Assembly (NCBI RefSeq): GCF_030546645.1
Contig: NZ_JAUOTO010000001.1
Coordinates: forward strand, 434,001 to 498,000
DNA: 64,000 bases
Direction: 5' to 3'
Origin: Flavitalea plasmicola
GTDB lineage: Bacteria > Bacteroidota > Bacteroidia > Chitinophagales > Chitinophagaceae
Shown here: piece by piece, positions 1-8,197 of the stretch
Numbering within the stretch: the stretch's first letter is position 1
Layout of the letters: every line of letters starts with the position of its first letter
Translations under genes and position numbers: made by a program
The notes under the pieces: generated by a model
The model's input: only the letters and a program-made list of their open reading frames with translations
The model's database searches: none
What the model was told of the DNA's origin: nothing

Positions 1-687
1 GACCTCGTCCAGGCGCAAGGCTACAGTCAGCTGCAGTCGGGTCTTACATTTTTGCCATTTACTTTATTGATGATCGCCGTGGCAAGGCCTGCCGGCAGCT
101 TTGCCGATAAGGCGGGGCCGAGATTATTTTTGATAGCAGGGCCCGCAATGGCGGGCGCAGGGCTGCTGATCCTTTCTTTGGTGGGACAGACAAAAGGCCC
201 TTCCGCCTATTGGACTACTTTCTTTCCCGGCATCCTCGTATTGGGACTGGGTATGTCGTTTACCGTAGCGCCGCTGACCACCGCGGTGATGCGCTCGGTG
301 AGCGACGAGTTCTCAGGTACGGCATCGGGTATCAACAATGCCATGACCAGGATCTCCAATGTTTTTGCCAATGCTATTTTCGGGGCGTTGGCCGTCCTGC
401 TGTTCGCGGGGGCGCTGGCTGCGAAGCTCAAACACCTCCCGCTGAGCCTGGAGCAAAAAAACGCAGCCGTTGCACAAGCCGCCAACCTGGGGAATGCGAA
501 GCCGCCTGAAAACATGAACGCATACGGCAAGGCCGAAGTCATCCGGTCGTACCACGAAAGCTTCATCACCACCTATGCCGTGATCATGCGCTTGTCGGCC
601 GGGCTTGCTTTCCTGGGCGCCCTGATGGCCGTCCTGTTCGTAAGAAATCCGCCGCCGGCGAAAGCCGGCGACGGTCCGGGCCGATGA
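1..687 (+). CDS. MFS drug-efflux transporter, C-terminal part (DHA2/EmrB-QacA type), cut by window start
   Basis: The reading frame is open from base 1, so the true start lies before the window; about 228 codons are visible. The visible protein has several hydrophobic helices, including an early stretch with the cytoplasmic-loop-like sequence RPAGSFADKAGPR and a helix containing LVLGLGMSFTVAPLTTAVM. The latter resembles the late helices of 14-TM DHA2 pumps, where the phrase G(T/S)ASGINN (seen here as GTASGINNAMTR) is typical. The end is a hydrophilic Pro/Ala/Gly-rich tail. It should act in the inner membrane as a proton-driven exporter. The substrate cannot be read from the sequence. The family call is good; the subfamily is an inference from this half only. 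Confidence 0.85.
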   Translation, partial: DLVQAQGYSQLQSGLTFLPFTLLMIAVARPAGSFADKAGPRLFLIAGPAMAGAGLLILSLVGQTKGPSAYWTTFFPGILVLGLGMSFTVAPLTTAVMRSVSDEFSGTASGINNAMTRISNVFANAIFGALAVLLFAGALAAKLKHLPLSLEQKNAAVAQAANLGNAKPPENMNAYGKAEVIRSYHESFITTYAVIMRLSAGLAFLGALMAVLFVRNPPPAKAGDGPGR

Positions 688-689
688 GG

Positions 690-863
690 CTACTTGTTCA
701 TAGCCAGGGTTGCTGTACTAACGGTCTTTGCATCTTTGACGGGAGCGACCGTTTTGTGATGCGCCAGCGCAGATTTCAGATGTTGCAGGGGACAGTACCG
801 GAAGTGGTGCATGCCGGCTCCCAGCGTCAGCAGCGATACGGCCGCAATGATGGTGACTTTCAT
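690..863 (-). CDS. small hypothetical protein (57 aa) with N-terminal hydrophobic segment
   Basis: A short frame from ATG at 863 to TAG at 690 gives 57 residues. It begins with Lys then a hydrophobic stretch (VTIIAAVSLLTLGAG), which looks like a signal peptide or single membrane anchor. A His/Lys-rich tail containing HHFRYCPLQHL follows. A longer frame starting near 1001 also exists, but its first part looks less protein-like. The gene ends 3 bases from the stop of the convergent MFS gene. I do not recognise a family. It may be a small exported protein or may not be expressed. Confidence 0.4.
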   Translation of the reverse strand: MKVTIIAAVSLLTLGAGMHHFRYCPLQHLKSALAHHKTVAPVKDAKTVSTATLAMNK

Positions 864-982
864 TTCGTTGGTTTTATAAATGAAAAAACAGATGACGCTG
901 CTAAAATAGGCGCTGGCTGCAAGGAAAAAACAGATTATTAAGTGAATTGGACAAATTGGAACCTGAAGAGGACAACTGTAGT

Positions 983-1744
983 TTAATGATCCGAAAGCCA
1001 CGACAAAAAAGAGTTGGCCTTCACTTTACCTACTGTTATTTTCTCGGCAAATGGTAGAGTGAGATTGATGAGCAATTTTCTTCCAAGACCCTGTGATACG
1101 TCCCTGACAGCACTGCGATTGACAAGATATTGCCGGTTGGCCCTGAAAAAATTACCCGTTGTCATTTTCTCCAGCTCTTCCATCGTATGATTGATGAAAT
1201 AATGTTGTCTGTCCAAAGTCATTAGCTGGGTCAGGTCATGCTGCAGATAAAAGAGGGCGACATCTTCGATCCTGACAGGCGTGATCTTTTCTTTGTGATA
1301 GACCAGCACCGACTTATGCTCGTTTTTTTTGCCCTGCTGGAAAAGTTCGCCAAAATTCGCATAGGACAGGCTGTCCCTTGTCAACCTCTCTTTTAGCTCT
1401 TTGTATTTAGCCAGTGAGGCGGCAATGCTTTTGGCCGTAAAAGGTTTTAAGATATAATCGATACCGGCGGCTTTGAAGGCGTTTAGCGCATATTCATCGT
1501 ATGCAGTACAGAATATCACCGGGATGCTGTTCTTCGTTGCGTCAAAAACATTGAAGCTGAGGCCATCCCCCAGCTGAATATCGCTGAAGATGAGATCCGG
1601 GGCATTTTCCTCGCTGAAAAAAGCAACAGCTTCCCTGACGGAAGACAGGGTGGCAATGATCTCCGCCGAGGGGTCAGCCTTTTTGATGCAGGCTGCCAGG
1701 TCGCTGGCCGTATGTTGCTCATCTTCAATGATCACTACTTTCAT
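983..1744 (-). CDS. LytTR-type response regulator
   Basis: This 253-residue protein has an N-terminal receiver domain (about residues 1-120) and a C-terminal LytTR DNA-binding domain (about 150-250). The receiver shows the acidic pocket EDE at 7-9, the phosphoacceptor Asp55 in FSDIQLGDG, and the conserved Lys100 in YILKPF. The LytTR part shows the typical FFRANRQYLVN segment. The start codon lies inside the end of the upstream kinase gene (20-base overlap, 1725-1744), so the two are almost certainly co-translated and form a two-component pair. The DNA target is unknown. Confidence 0.95.
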   Translation of the reverse strand: MKVVIIEDEQHTASDLAACIKKADPSAEIIATLSSVREAVAFFSEENAPDLIFSDIQLGDGLSFNVFDATKNSIPVIFCTAYDEYALNAFKAAGIDYILKPFTAKSIAASLAKYKELKERLTRDSLSYANFGELFQQGKKNEHKSVLVYHKEKITPVRIEDVALFYLQHDLTQLMTLDRQHYFINHTMEELEKMTTGNFFRANRQYLVNRSAVRDVSQGLGRKLLINLTLPFAEKITVGKVKANSFLSWLSDH

Positions 1745-2945
1745 ATAAAAGGGCTCTTATACTTACTGAAAATATATTATCCTGGTCGTGGATAACAATG
1801 CTGTTGCCCGACAGGATCCTGAGACGCTCCTGGAGGTTAACCAACCCAACGCCCGTGCCTTGTGTGATCGTCTCTTTCTTCTGCAGATTATTGCTGACGG
1901 TGATCACTCCATCCTGCCAGGAAATGGTGATGACCAGGGGACGCACCAAAGTTAAAATATTGTGCTTAATGGCGTTCTCCGCCAATAGCTGGAGGGAGAA
2001 TGCCGGCAGATAATGGGTTGCCCGGACTTCCCCGGGTACGCGGATGTCGAATTGCAATGCCTCGCCAAAACGGATCTTTTGCATTTCCAGGTAGTTGACA
2101 CAGAGGTCCAGTTCGTCCCCCAGCCGGAGGGTGTTCATCGAATGCGAAGAAAGGGACGACCTTAAAAAATCCGACAATCTGACAAGATAGTCTTCTGCCT
2201 TTTCGGGGTTGGCCATCATCAGTGATTTTAAGGTGCTTAAGGAATTGAACAAAAAATGAGGCTGTATCTGCTGCTTCAGCTGCTGGTTCATTGCTTCCAT
2301 ATTTTTCAGCTTCAGCTCCTGGTTCTCCAGTTGCATCGCCGCGTTCTTTTCCCTGCTGGAAAGCAGATCCTGCAGAATGATGATCACGGTGTTGACGGCA
2401 AAGAACAGGATAATATGAAAATGGAAGTTGACCTGGTGTAATTGCGATTCCTCCGAATGCACGGGGACCAGGACAGTCACGACGAAAATGGCGATCACCC
2501 CGCTGACCAGGATGTTCAGCAGGTACCTTTTTACGACTGATCGGACGCCTGCATACCAGATGAAGATATTCACCGCCCATAAAAAGAGCACAAGGCTCAT
2601 TGTCATCAGGATAGCGGGAACATACATGCCAAAGGAATAACGGTTCAATATAGCGATCGGTGTCATGGTCAGCGCTGCGATCACAGGGGTAGTATACAGC
2701 GCTACCTTGGCCTGTTTTTTTATGGAGAGGACGGGTGCCATGGAAGAAAATGCCTGTAATGTATCATTTTTTCCCGCATAAGGAAGCAATTCCACAATAC
2801 AAGGTTCCGAAATGGACATAAACCCCTTTGAAAGGGACGTGGCACGGTTTTTAAATAAAGTACTTACGAATAAGATGGTGATTTCCTGATGAACAATTAC
2901 AGGCTGCTTAAACGCAGACGTGTGAAAAGTAAAAGGAATAAGCAT
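1725..2945 (-). CDS. LytS-family sensor histidine kinase (His_kinase PF06580 type)
   Basis: This membrane kinase has four hydrophobic helices (about residues 85-195), a short coiled coil rich in Glu/Gln/Lys (about 195-228), and the His_kinase motif QQIQPHFLFNSL with the phosphoaccepting His230. A HATPase domain with LLAENAIKHN (N box) and GTGVGLVNLQERL (G box) follows. This architecture, with the H box directly joined to the ATPase, is typical of Bacteroidota LytS-like kinases that partner LytTR regulators. It overlaps its partner by 20 bases. The start is uncertain: the first 42 residues look atypical, and ATG at 2819 (preceded by AAAGGGG) or at 2741 would still keep all membrane helices. 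Confidence 0.9.
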   Translation of the reverse strand: MLIPFTFHTSAFKQPVIVHQEITILFVSTLFKNRATSLSKGFMSISEPCIVELLPYAGKNDTLQAFSSMAPVLSIKKQAKVALYTTPVIAALTMTPIAILNRYSFGMYVPAILMTMSLVLFLWAVNIFIWYAGVRSVVKRYLLNILVSGVIAIFVVTVLVPVHSEESQLHQVNFHFHIILFFAVNTVIIILQDLLSSREKNAAMQLENQELKLKNMEAMNQQLKQQIQPHFLFNSLSTLKSLMMANPEKAEDYLVRLSDFLRSSLSSHSMNTLRLGDELDLCVNYLEMQKIRFGEALQFDIRVPGEVRATHYLPAFSLQLLAENAIKHNILTLVRPLVITISWQDGVITVSNNLQKKETITQGTGVGLVNLQERLRILSGNSIVIHDQDNIFSVSIRALLYESSDH

Positions 2946-2986
2946 CTCAACGGGAGCTGTGTTCTGTAAAGAGTACCGCTCTTTTT

Positions 2987-3949
2987 TTGTTACCTTTAAG
3001 GGTGATCCTGCATGAATTTCCAGACCTCGGCTGGCTAAAGGGCCAGATCGCCCGCGGATTCGATGACCGCCAGGGCTGGGGCAACCGCCGCCTGGAAACA
3101 GCTGGCTTTCCCAGCGTCATCATTCACACCATCAGCCATGAATGCTATCGACCTGATATCAAGGGTCCCTTTTCCTTTTTCTTGAACCTACGGGGCGACA
3201 GCCGTTGCACGGTGGATGGCCAGACCAGCAGGATTGGCGAAGGAAGCTATTTCATCTCCAATCAGGCGCAGCCCTATACACTGCAGGTAGAGAAAGGGGC
3301 AGAAACCGAAACCTTTAATATTCACTTCGGGGAATACTTCGCAGAATCGGTCCTTCATTCCATGATCACACCCGCAGACAGGATCCTGGACCAGGGTACG
3401 GATAAACAGATGACGCCCGTTTCTTTCTTCAACCAGCTCCACCGCAGGGATGCCGTCTTCGACACGCTGATCCAGCAGATCATCCAGTCCAATACTCAGC
3501 ATGGATTTAATAAACTGCTTTTTGAAGAACAGCTCACCGCCTTACTGGCCCACCACCTCCGGCAGCACCGCCATATCATGGAGGCAGTGCATAAATTGCC
3601 TGCCGTCAGGCTTTCCACCCGTCTTCAGGTCTACAAGCAGCTTGCCCGCGCCATAGATCTCATCCACGACAGCTTGGGAGAAGCGCTCACCCTGGAAGCG
3701 CTGGCCAGGGAAGCCTGCCTTTCCAAATACCATTTCTTACGTTTGTTCCGGGTGGCCTATGGCAGTTCCCCTCATCAATATATACAGCAGCTGCGGATGG
3801 AAAAGGGGCGGTTCGTCCTATCCCAGACTGATATTCCAATATCCGATGTGGCTGACTCACTGGGGTTTGTGAATAGCCAGTCCTTCAGCCGCCTGTTCGC
3901 CCAACGCCTGGGAATGTCTCCGACAACCTACCGGGCGCTTACAAAATAG
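2987..3949 (+). CDS. AraC-family transcriptional regulator
   Basis: This protein of about 320 residues has an N-terminal cupin-like sensor domain (about 30-160, with HISHE-like and GEGSYFISN segments). The C-terminal domain is a double helix-turn-helix of the AraC/XylS type: ALAREACLSKYHFLRLFR followed by ISDVADSLGFVNSQSFSRLF and the closing LGMSPTTYR. The start is ambiguous. The first possible codons are TTG at 2987 and GTG at 3002, and there is no in-frame ATG near the beginning. The gene is divergent from the kinase/regulator pair (41 bases apart) and may control it or the downstream membrane protein. The ligand is unknown. Confidence 0.9.
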   Translation: MLPLRVILHEFPDLGWLKGQIARGFDDRQGWGNRRLETAGFPSVIIHTISHECYRPDIKGPFSFFLNLRGDSRCTVDGQTSRIGEGSYFISNQAQPYTLQVEKGAETETFNIHFGEYFAESVLHSMITPADRILDQGTDKQMTPVSFFNQLHRRDAVFDTLIQQIIQSNTQHGFNKLLFEEQLTALLAHHLRQHRHIMEAVHKLPAVRLSTRLQVYKQLARAIDLIHDSLGEALTLEALAREACLSKYHFLRLFRVAYGSSPHQYIQQLRMEKGRFVLSQTDIPISDVADSLGFVNSQSFSRLFAQRLGMSPTTYRALTK

Positions 3950-3984
3950 CAATTTTGGTTAGGTGGGGTAGCCAGTGTTTGGTG

Positions 3985-3992
3985 CAACTTTG
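3985..3992 (+). promoter_or_regulatory. candidate -7 element (CAACTTTG) for the membrane-protein gene at 3999
   Basis: CAACTTTG differs at one position from the Bacteroidota -7 consensus TAnnTTTG and ends 6 bases before the ATG. A transcript starting here would have almost no leader. No clear -33 TTTG is present. Confidence 0.35.
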
Positions 3993-3998
3993 TGCCAT

Positions 3999-4697
3999 AT
4001 GAATAACAAGCTTCTCCCCGGCATCCTGCTCAGCCTTTGCTGCATCGTCACCAGTATCATTTTTTTATGGGGACTAAGGAAAGTGGCCGGAAAAAAAGTT
4101 TTTTGGAGGGCCCTGCTGCTGCTGGCCGGCTGGATCCTGTTATTGGCCCTCTTGTCGCTGCGTGGCTTCTTCGCTGACTTTTCCCGGCTTCCACCCCGCC
4201 TCCCCCTGGCCTTACTGCTCCCGCTGCCAGTGGTCCTGTGGGTAGTGTCAACCAAAAGGGGACAGGCGCTATTGAAGAATGTCCCTCCGCAATGGATCAT
4301 TTACCTGCAAACTTTCCGGATAGCCGTGGAGATCGTATTATGGCTGGCTGTATTGCGCGGACTTCTGCCTGTCCAAATGAGCTTCGAAGGAAGGAATTTC
4401 GATATTCTCAGCGGACTGCTGGCCATTCCCGTGGGTTATTATTGTTTTGTAAAAAAGGCCTGGCCGTCATGGGTTGTCTTGCTGTATAATATAGGAGGAC
4501 TGCTATTGCTGCTGAATGTTGTGGCCATTGCAGTCCTTTCCATGCCCACCCCAATCCGGGTATTCCACAACGAGCCTGCCAATACCCTGGTGGTACAATT
4601 CCCTTTTATTTTCCTGCCCGGGATCCTGGTCCCCCTGGCTTATACGTTGCATATTTTTTCGCTTAAGCAGTGGAAGATGCGCCCTTCCGCCAGATAA
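3999..4697 (+). CDS. multi-pass membrane protein of unknown function
   Basis: This protein of 232 residues is dominated by hydrophobic helices, with about seven membrane segments by eye. It has a short cytoplasm-like basic stretch (RKVAGKKVFWRA) after the first helix. The ATG at 3999 is preferred over a GTG 24 bases earlier, because a hydrophobic helix follows directly and a promoter-like element overlaps the upstream codons. The 3' end overlaps the convergent MFS gene by 35 bases. No catalytic or transport motif is recognised. Confidence 0.7.
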   Translation: MNNKLLPGILLSLCCIVTSIIFLWGLRKVAGKKVFWRALLLLAGWILLLALLSLRGFFADFSRLPPRLPLALLLPLPVVLWVVSTKRGQALLKNVPPQWIIYLQTFRIAVEIVLWLAVLRGLLPVQMSFEGRNFDILSGLLAIPVGYYCFVKKAWPSWVVLLYNIGGLLLLLNVVAIAVLSMPTPIRVFHNEPANTLVVQFPFIFLPGILVPLAYTLHIFSLKQWKMRPSAR

Positions 4698-6066
4698 ACC
4701 AGTAGATCAGGACCGCCACCAACACCAGGCTGCCGCAGGAGATCACCCCACTGATCCTGACGGCGGCGACTATAGCACCGGCTCCTCCATTAGCCATCGC
4801 CCCAAAAATGGCAACACCCATCGCCCCTGCCGCTTGCCGTGTGGTATTCAGGATGGCGGATGCCGTTCCACTCCTGGTCTTATCCACACTGGCAAGGATA
4901 CCCGTAGTCATGGCAGGAACGGCCACCCCCATACCTAGTGGAATGATGATGAATGGAATGAAAAGCAGCCAATAGGCCGTATCCGGTCCGGCGATGAGCA
5001 ACCCCGCATAGCCGGCCGCTGCCAGCATTGCGCCCAGCAACAGGGGAAGCCGGATACCATATTTTGTCATTAGCTTTCCACTGAGCAGGTTGGAAATGAC
5101 AAACCCGCCTGTTAAGGGCAGAAAGGCAAGTCCCGCCCGCAAACTGGTGTAATGCAAGGCATTTTGTAAATACAGGCTCAGCACGAATACCGTTCCATAA
5201 TAAGCATTATTCACAATGATCCCCAGTAGCAGCAGCACATTGAACACCGGCGCCCGGAAAAGGTCCAGCGGTAGTATGGGTGTTTTTGCGCGCCTTTCAA
5301 CGTACAGGAACAGCAGGATCATCACCAGGCTGAAGAGAAAGCATCCAATGATCAGCGGGTGGCGGAACCCCAGGCCATGCCATTCAATGATCCCGGAGAT
5401 GAAGGCCGTAAGGGCCAGCATCCACATCAGCTGACCTGGAATGTCCAGGCCCTTGCCGGAATGATGCTGACTTTCCTCCAGCTTCGTGCTGAGGAAGACC
5501 CCCGCCAGGCAAATGGGAATATTGACGATGAAGATCATTCTCCAGCTCGTGATATGCAGGAAAAGGCCGCCGAGGATAGGACCCGCGGCAATGGATATCC
5601 CACCGGCCATCGTCCACAGGGCGACGGCGCGTGCACGTTGATCCACCTGGTGAAAAAAAGCCTGGTTAAGAATGGATAATGAACTGGGGATCATGGTGGC
5701 GGCGCCAATGCCTTGCAAGGCCCGGAAGGCGATGAGACTATTGGCATTCCAGGCCAGGCCGCAACCGGCAGAGGCAAGCCCGAATATCAATAATCCTGAT
5801 TGAAAAACACGTTTGGACCCCAGCCGGTCGCCGATCCCTCCCGCTGACAACATGAGGGCGGCGAAGGCGATGGTATACGCATCCGCTATCCATTGCAGCG
5901 CGCTGATGTCGGCGGAAAATGCTTTTGCGATGCTGGGCAGCGCTATGTTGACAATGGAGACGTCCAGTTGTGAGACAACAAATGCCAGGCTGGTAGTGCC
6001 TACGATAAAGCCGAACGAAAGGTTTTTCACGGATCTTTTTTGCAAAATTAAATACTGGAGCATCAT
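4663..6066 (-). CDS. MFS transporter, DHA2 (14-TM drug:H+ antiporter) family
   Basis: This 467-residue multi-pass protein has the DHA2 hallmark motifs. LDVSIVNIALPSIAKAF in the first helix is motif D1 (LD.TIVNVALP in the family), GDRLGSKRV is motif A, and RALQGIGAATMIPSSLSIL is motif B. Length and helix count fit the 14-TM EmrB/QacA group. It should export hydrophobic compounds across the inner membrane using the proton gradient. It is the last gene of a minus-strand run after the aminotransferase gene (12-base gap), so it may export a product or analogue of that pathway; this is inference. The N-terminal 17 residues may be upstream of the real start. Confidence 0.92.
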   Translation of the reverse strand: MMLQYLILQKRSVKNLSFGFIVGTTSLAFVVSQLDVSIVNIALPSIAKAFSADISALQWIADAYTIAFAALMLSAGGIGDRLGSKRVFQSGLLIFGLASAGCGLAWNANSLIAFRALQGIGAATMIPSSLSILNQAFFHQVDQRARAVALWTMAGGISIAAGPILGGLFLHITSWRMIFIVNIPICLAGVFLSTKLEESQHHSGKGLDIPGQLMWMLALTAFISGIIEWHGLGFRHPLIIGCFLFSLVMILLFLYVERRAKTPILPLDLFRAPVFNVLLLLGIIVNNAYYGTVFVLSLYLQNALHYTSLRAGLAFLPLTGGFVISNLLSGKLMTKYGIRLPLLLGAMLAAAGYAGLLIAGPDTAYWLLFIPFIIIPLGMGVAVPAMTTGILASVDKTRSGTASAILNTTRQAAGAMGVAIFGAMANGGAGAIVAAVRISGVISCGSLVLVAVLIYWFIWRKGASSTA

Positions 6067-6078
6067 TTATGCAAAAAA

Positions 6079-6927
6079 CTACACGTAAGGTCTCTGCACC
6101 AGACCCTTCACCAAATTCCCAAGCCCCTCACTGATCCATCGCGTAACCTTTCCCGGCGCACCATCCCCGATGATCCGCCCATCCAGCCCCAGCACGGGCA
6201 CCACATGCTTGGTCGTACTGGTGATAAAAGCCTCCTTTGCATTCCACGCCTCCTCCAGCGTGACCGGACGCTCGGCAGTCTTGAATTGCCGGCCCGCCAC
6301 TTTCAGTACTTTTCCCCTGATCACACCTTTTAAGATCCCTTCAAAAGGAGTAACCACTTCATCCTCATTAGTCACGATAAAAAAATTGGAACGGGGACAT
6401 TCCGAGATCAGTCCTCCCTGGTGATACAGCACATCGTCGGCATTCCTTTCGCGAATATAGGGTTGCAGCCAGATGGCCATCAGGTAATCGATGGTCTTCG
6501 TGTCGGGCATCTGCCGTTGATGCGGATAGCTGACAAGCCGGAGGCCCTTTTCAAAAAGGCCGGTAAGAGGGAATTGAAGCGGACTTTGCGTGATGACAAA
6601 ATTGGGCTTTATCAGCGCATAGCCATCCGGGGAATAGCCCCCGGTCAGGGTCAGCTTGATCCCCGAGTGGGGGAGCTTGTTCTTTTCCATTAATAGCCGG
6701 ATACATCCCAGCAGCTCCTCTTTCGTCCTCCCTGCATCCAGCCTCAGCTGACGGGCGGAATGGAGAAAACGTTCCAGATGTTCGTCGGGAAAAATGGGCG
6801 TATGATCGATGGTCTTGAGAAAGTCGAAGATGCCGTAGCCCCGCTGGATGGCGAGATCGCTGACTAAAAGGGATGCCTCCGATGCAGGTACGAGATCATG
6901 GTTGACAAATACGAAAAGGTCAGACAT
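6079..6927 (-). CDS. PLP fold-type IV aminotransferase (branched-chain / D-amino-acid aminotransferase / aminodeoxychorismate lyase family)
   Basis: This 282-residue protein has the class-IV PLP fold: LAIQRGYGIFDFLKT near the N-terminus, the PLP-binding Lys in MPDTKTIDYL (about residue 144), LISECPRSNFFIV around the phosphate cup, and EAFITSTTKHVVPV near the end. These positions are conserved in IlvE, D-amino-acid aminotransferase and PabC. The sequence alone does not fix which amino acid is used. Its ATG overlaps the TAA of the upstream S58 peptidase gene by one base (TAATG), which suggests translational coupling. With a peptidase releasing amino acids, a role in amino-acid catabolism is plausible. 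Confidence 0.88.
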   Translation of the reverse strand: MSDLFVFVNHDLVPASEASLLVSDLAIQRGYGIFDFLKTIDHTPIFPDEHLERFLHSARQLRLDAGRTKEELLGCIRLLMEKNKLPHSGIKLTLTGGYSPDGYALIKPNFVITQSPLQFPLTGLFEKGLRLVSYPHQRQMPDTKTIDYLMAIWLQPYIRERNADDVLYHQGGLISECPRSNFFIVTNEDEVVTPFEGILKGVIRGKVLKVAGRQFKTAERPVTLEEAWNAKEAFITSTTKHVVPVLGLDGRIIGDGAPGKVTRWISEGLGNLVKGLVQRPYV

Positions 6928-8075
6928 TATTTAAGGCGGTTGTATTTTTTCAGGCTGGGAATGACTTTGTCTATAGGAAGGGCCTCCACAGTCCCAAATT
7001 TATTCCCTTTTGTTGTCTTAGCCGCCAACAGGGAATTGATGATGGCTTCTTCCGTGGCTTCGATGGCCGCCATGAAGAGAGGAGAAGTGGCGTCGTTATT
7101 CAGCACTTCCACCATTTGCGCCGGTCCGGTGGGTTGATAAGCCACGCGTGTTGAATCATGCGTGGAAAAAGCGATGACATAGTCGCCGCTGCCATTGGAG
7201 GCGATGCCGCCTGTTTTGGCCAATCCCATAAAGGCCCTTTTAGCCAGCCTGGTAAGGTTGCGGCTGTCGAGAGGTGCATCGGTTGCTATCACCATCATAC
7301 AGGATCCATCGACGGGATTGTTCAGCTTATCGTTCAGGTAGAATTTCCCCAGCTCCTTACCGACAGGTACGCCATCTATTTCCAGCACGCCCCCGAAGTT
7401 GGTTTGTACGATGGCGCCGACGGTGTATCCGCCAACCGGGACAGGCAGTTTTCTGCTGGCGGTGCCGATGCCTCCTTTGAACCCAAAACAGGTGGTGCCT
7501 GTTCCGGCGCCTACACATCCTTCGTCCACGGGACCTGTCTTCGCAGATTGGATGGCATTCCATACGTCCTCTTTATGTACATGAAAACCCCGGATATCAT
7601 TCAGCTCTACGTCATTGGTTTCCCCCACTACGGCATTGACCGAATAAACTTCCTCGTTGCCTTTCTGGTGTAAAGTATATTCGACGACGGCCTGGATGGC
7701 GGTGGCAACGCTCAATGTATTGGTGAGGACGATCGGTGTTTCGATATTGCCCAGCTCCATGACCTGTGTACTGCCGGTCATTTTTCCAAAGCCGTTGCCG
7801 ACAAAGATGCCGGCTGCCACTTTCTGCTGGAAGAGATTGCCGCCGGCGGGAAGAATGGCTGTAACACCCGTGTGGACGGAATCACCCTGGTTGATGGTTG
7901 TGTGACCGACCTTTACGCCAGGTACGTCCGTGATGGCGTCCCATTTGCCGGGTGGCAGTACGCCGATATGCAGGCCAAGGTCCCGGGCACGTTTGGTTTG
8001 AGCGAATGTAGATTGAGTCAGCAGTAATAGAACTACAATGAAGCGCATTAAGGGAAGGTAAGACGTTTTTAACAT
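6927..8075 (-). CDS. P1/S58-family peptidase (DmpA-type aminopeptidase / beta-peptidyl aminopeptidase), exported
   Basis: The protein shows the DmpA fold: RARDLGLHIGVLPPGKWDAI at the N-terminus, ITDVPGVKVGHTTI, the NGFGKMTG loop and VGAGTGTTCFGFKGGIGTAS. It also has the autocleavage/nucleophile site DGSCMMVIATDAPL, where the precursor is cut before the Ser that becomes the N-terminal nucleophile of the small subunit. It should remove N-terminal residues from peptides. A signal peptide (MRFIVVLLLLTQSTFAQ) indicates export. Possible starts are ATG at 8105, 8075 or 8048; no clear ribosome site decides. It lies in a run with the GAPDH-like gene upstream and the aminotransferase downstream. Confidence 0.92.
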   Translation of the reverse strand: MLKTSYLPLMRFIVVLLLLTQSTFAQTKRARDLGLHIGVLPPGKWDAITDVPGVKVGHTTINQGDSVHTGVTAILPAGGNLFQQKVAAGIFVGNGFGKMTGSTQVMELGNIETPIVLTNTLSVATAIQAVVEYTLHQKGNEEVYSVNAVVGETNDVELNDIRGFHVHKEDVWNAIQSAKTGPVDEGCVGAGTGTTCFGFKGGIGTASRKLPVPVGGYTVGAIVQTNFGGVLEIDGVPVGKELGKFYLNDKLNNPVDGSCMMVIATDAPLDSRNLTRLAKRAFMGLAKTGGIASNGSGDYVIAFSTHDSTRVAYQPTGPAQMVEVLNNDATSPLFMAAIEATEEAIINSLLAAKTTKGNKFGTVEALPIDKVIPSLKKYNRLK

Positions 8076-8197
8076 TTTGGGAAGAAGGAGTTGATTATAG
8101 GGCAAGTGGAGCAGGCGGCTACCTGTCCCAGCAATTCAAGGATCACAGGAAAATAATGTATTTGAGAAAGCAGTTCAACCCAATGGATGTCCGGTAG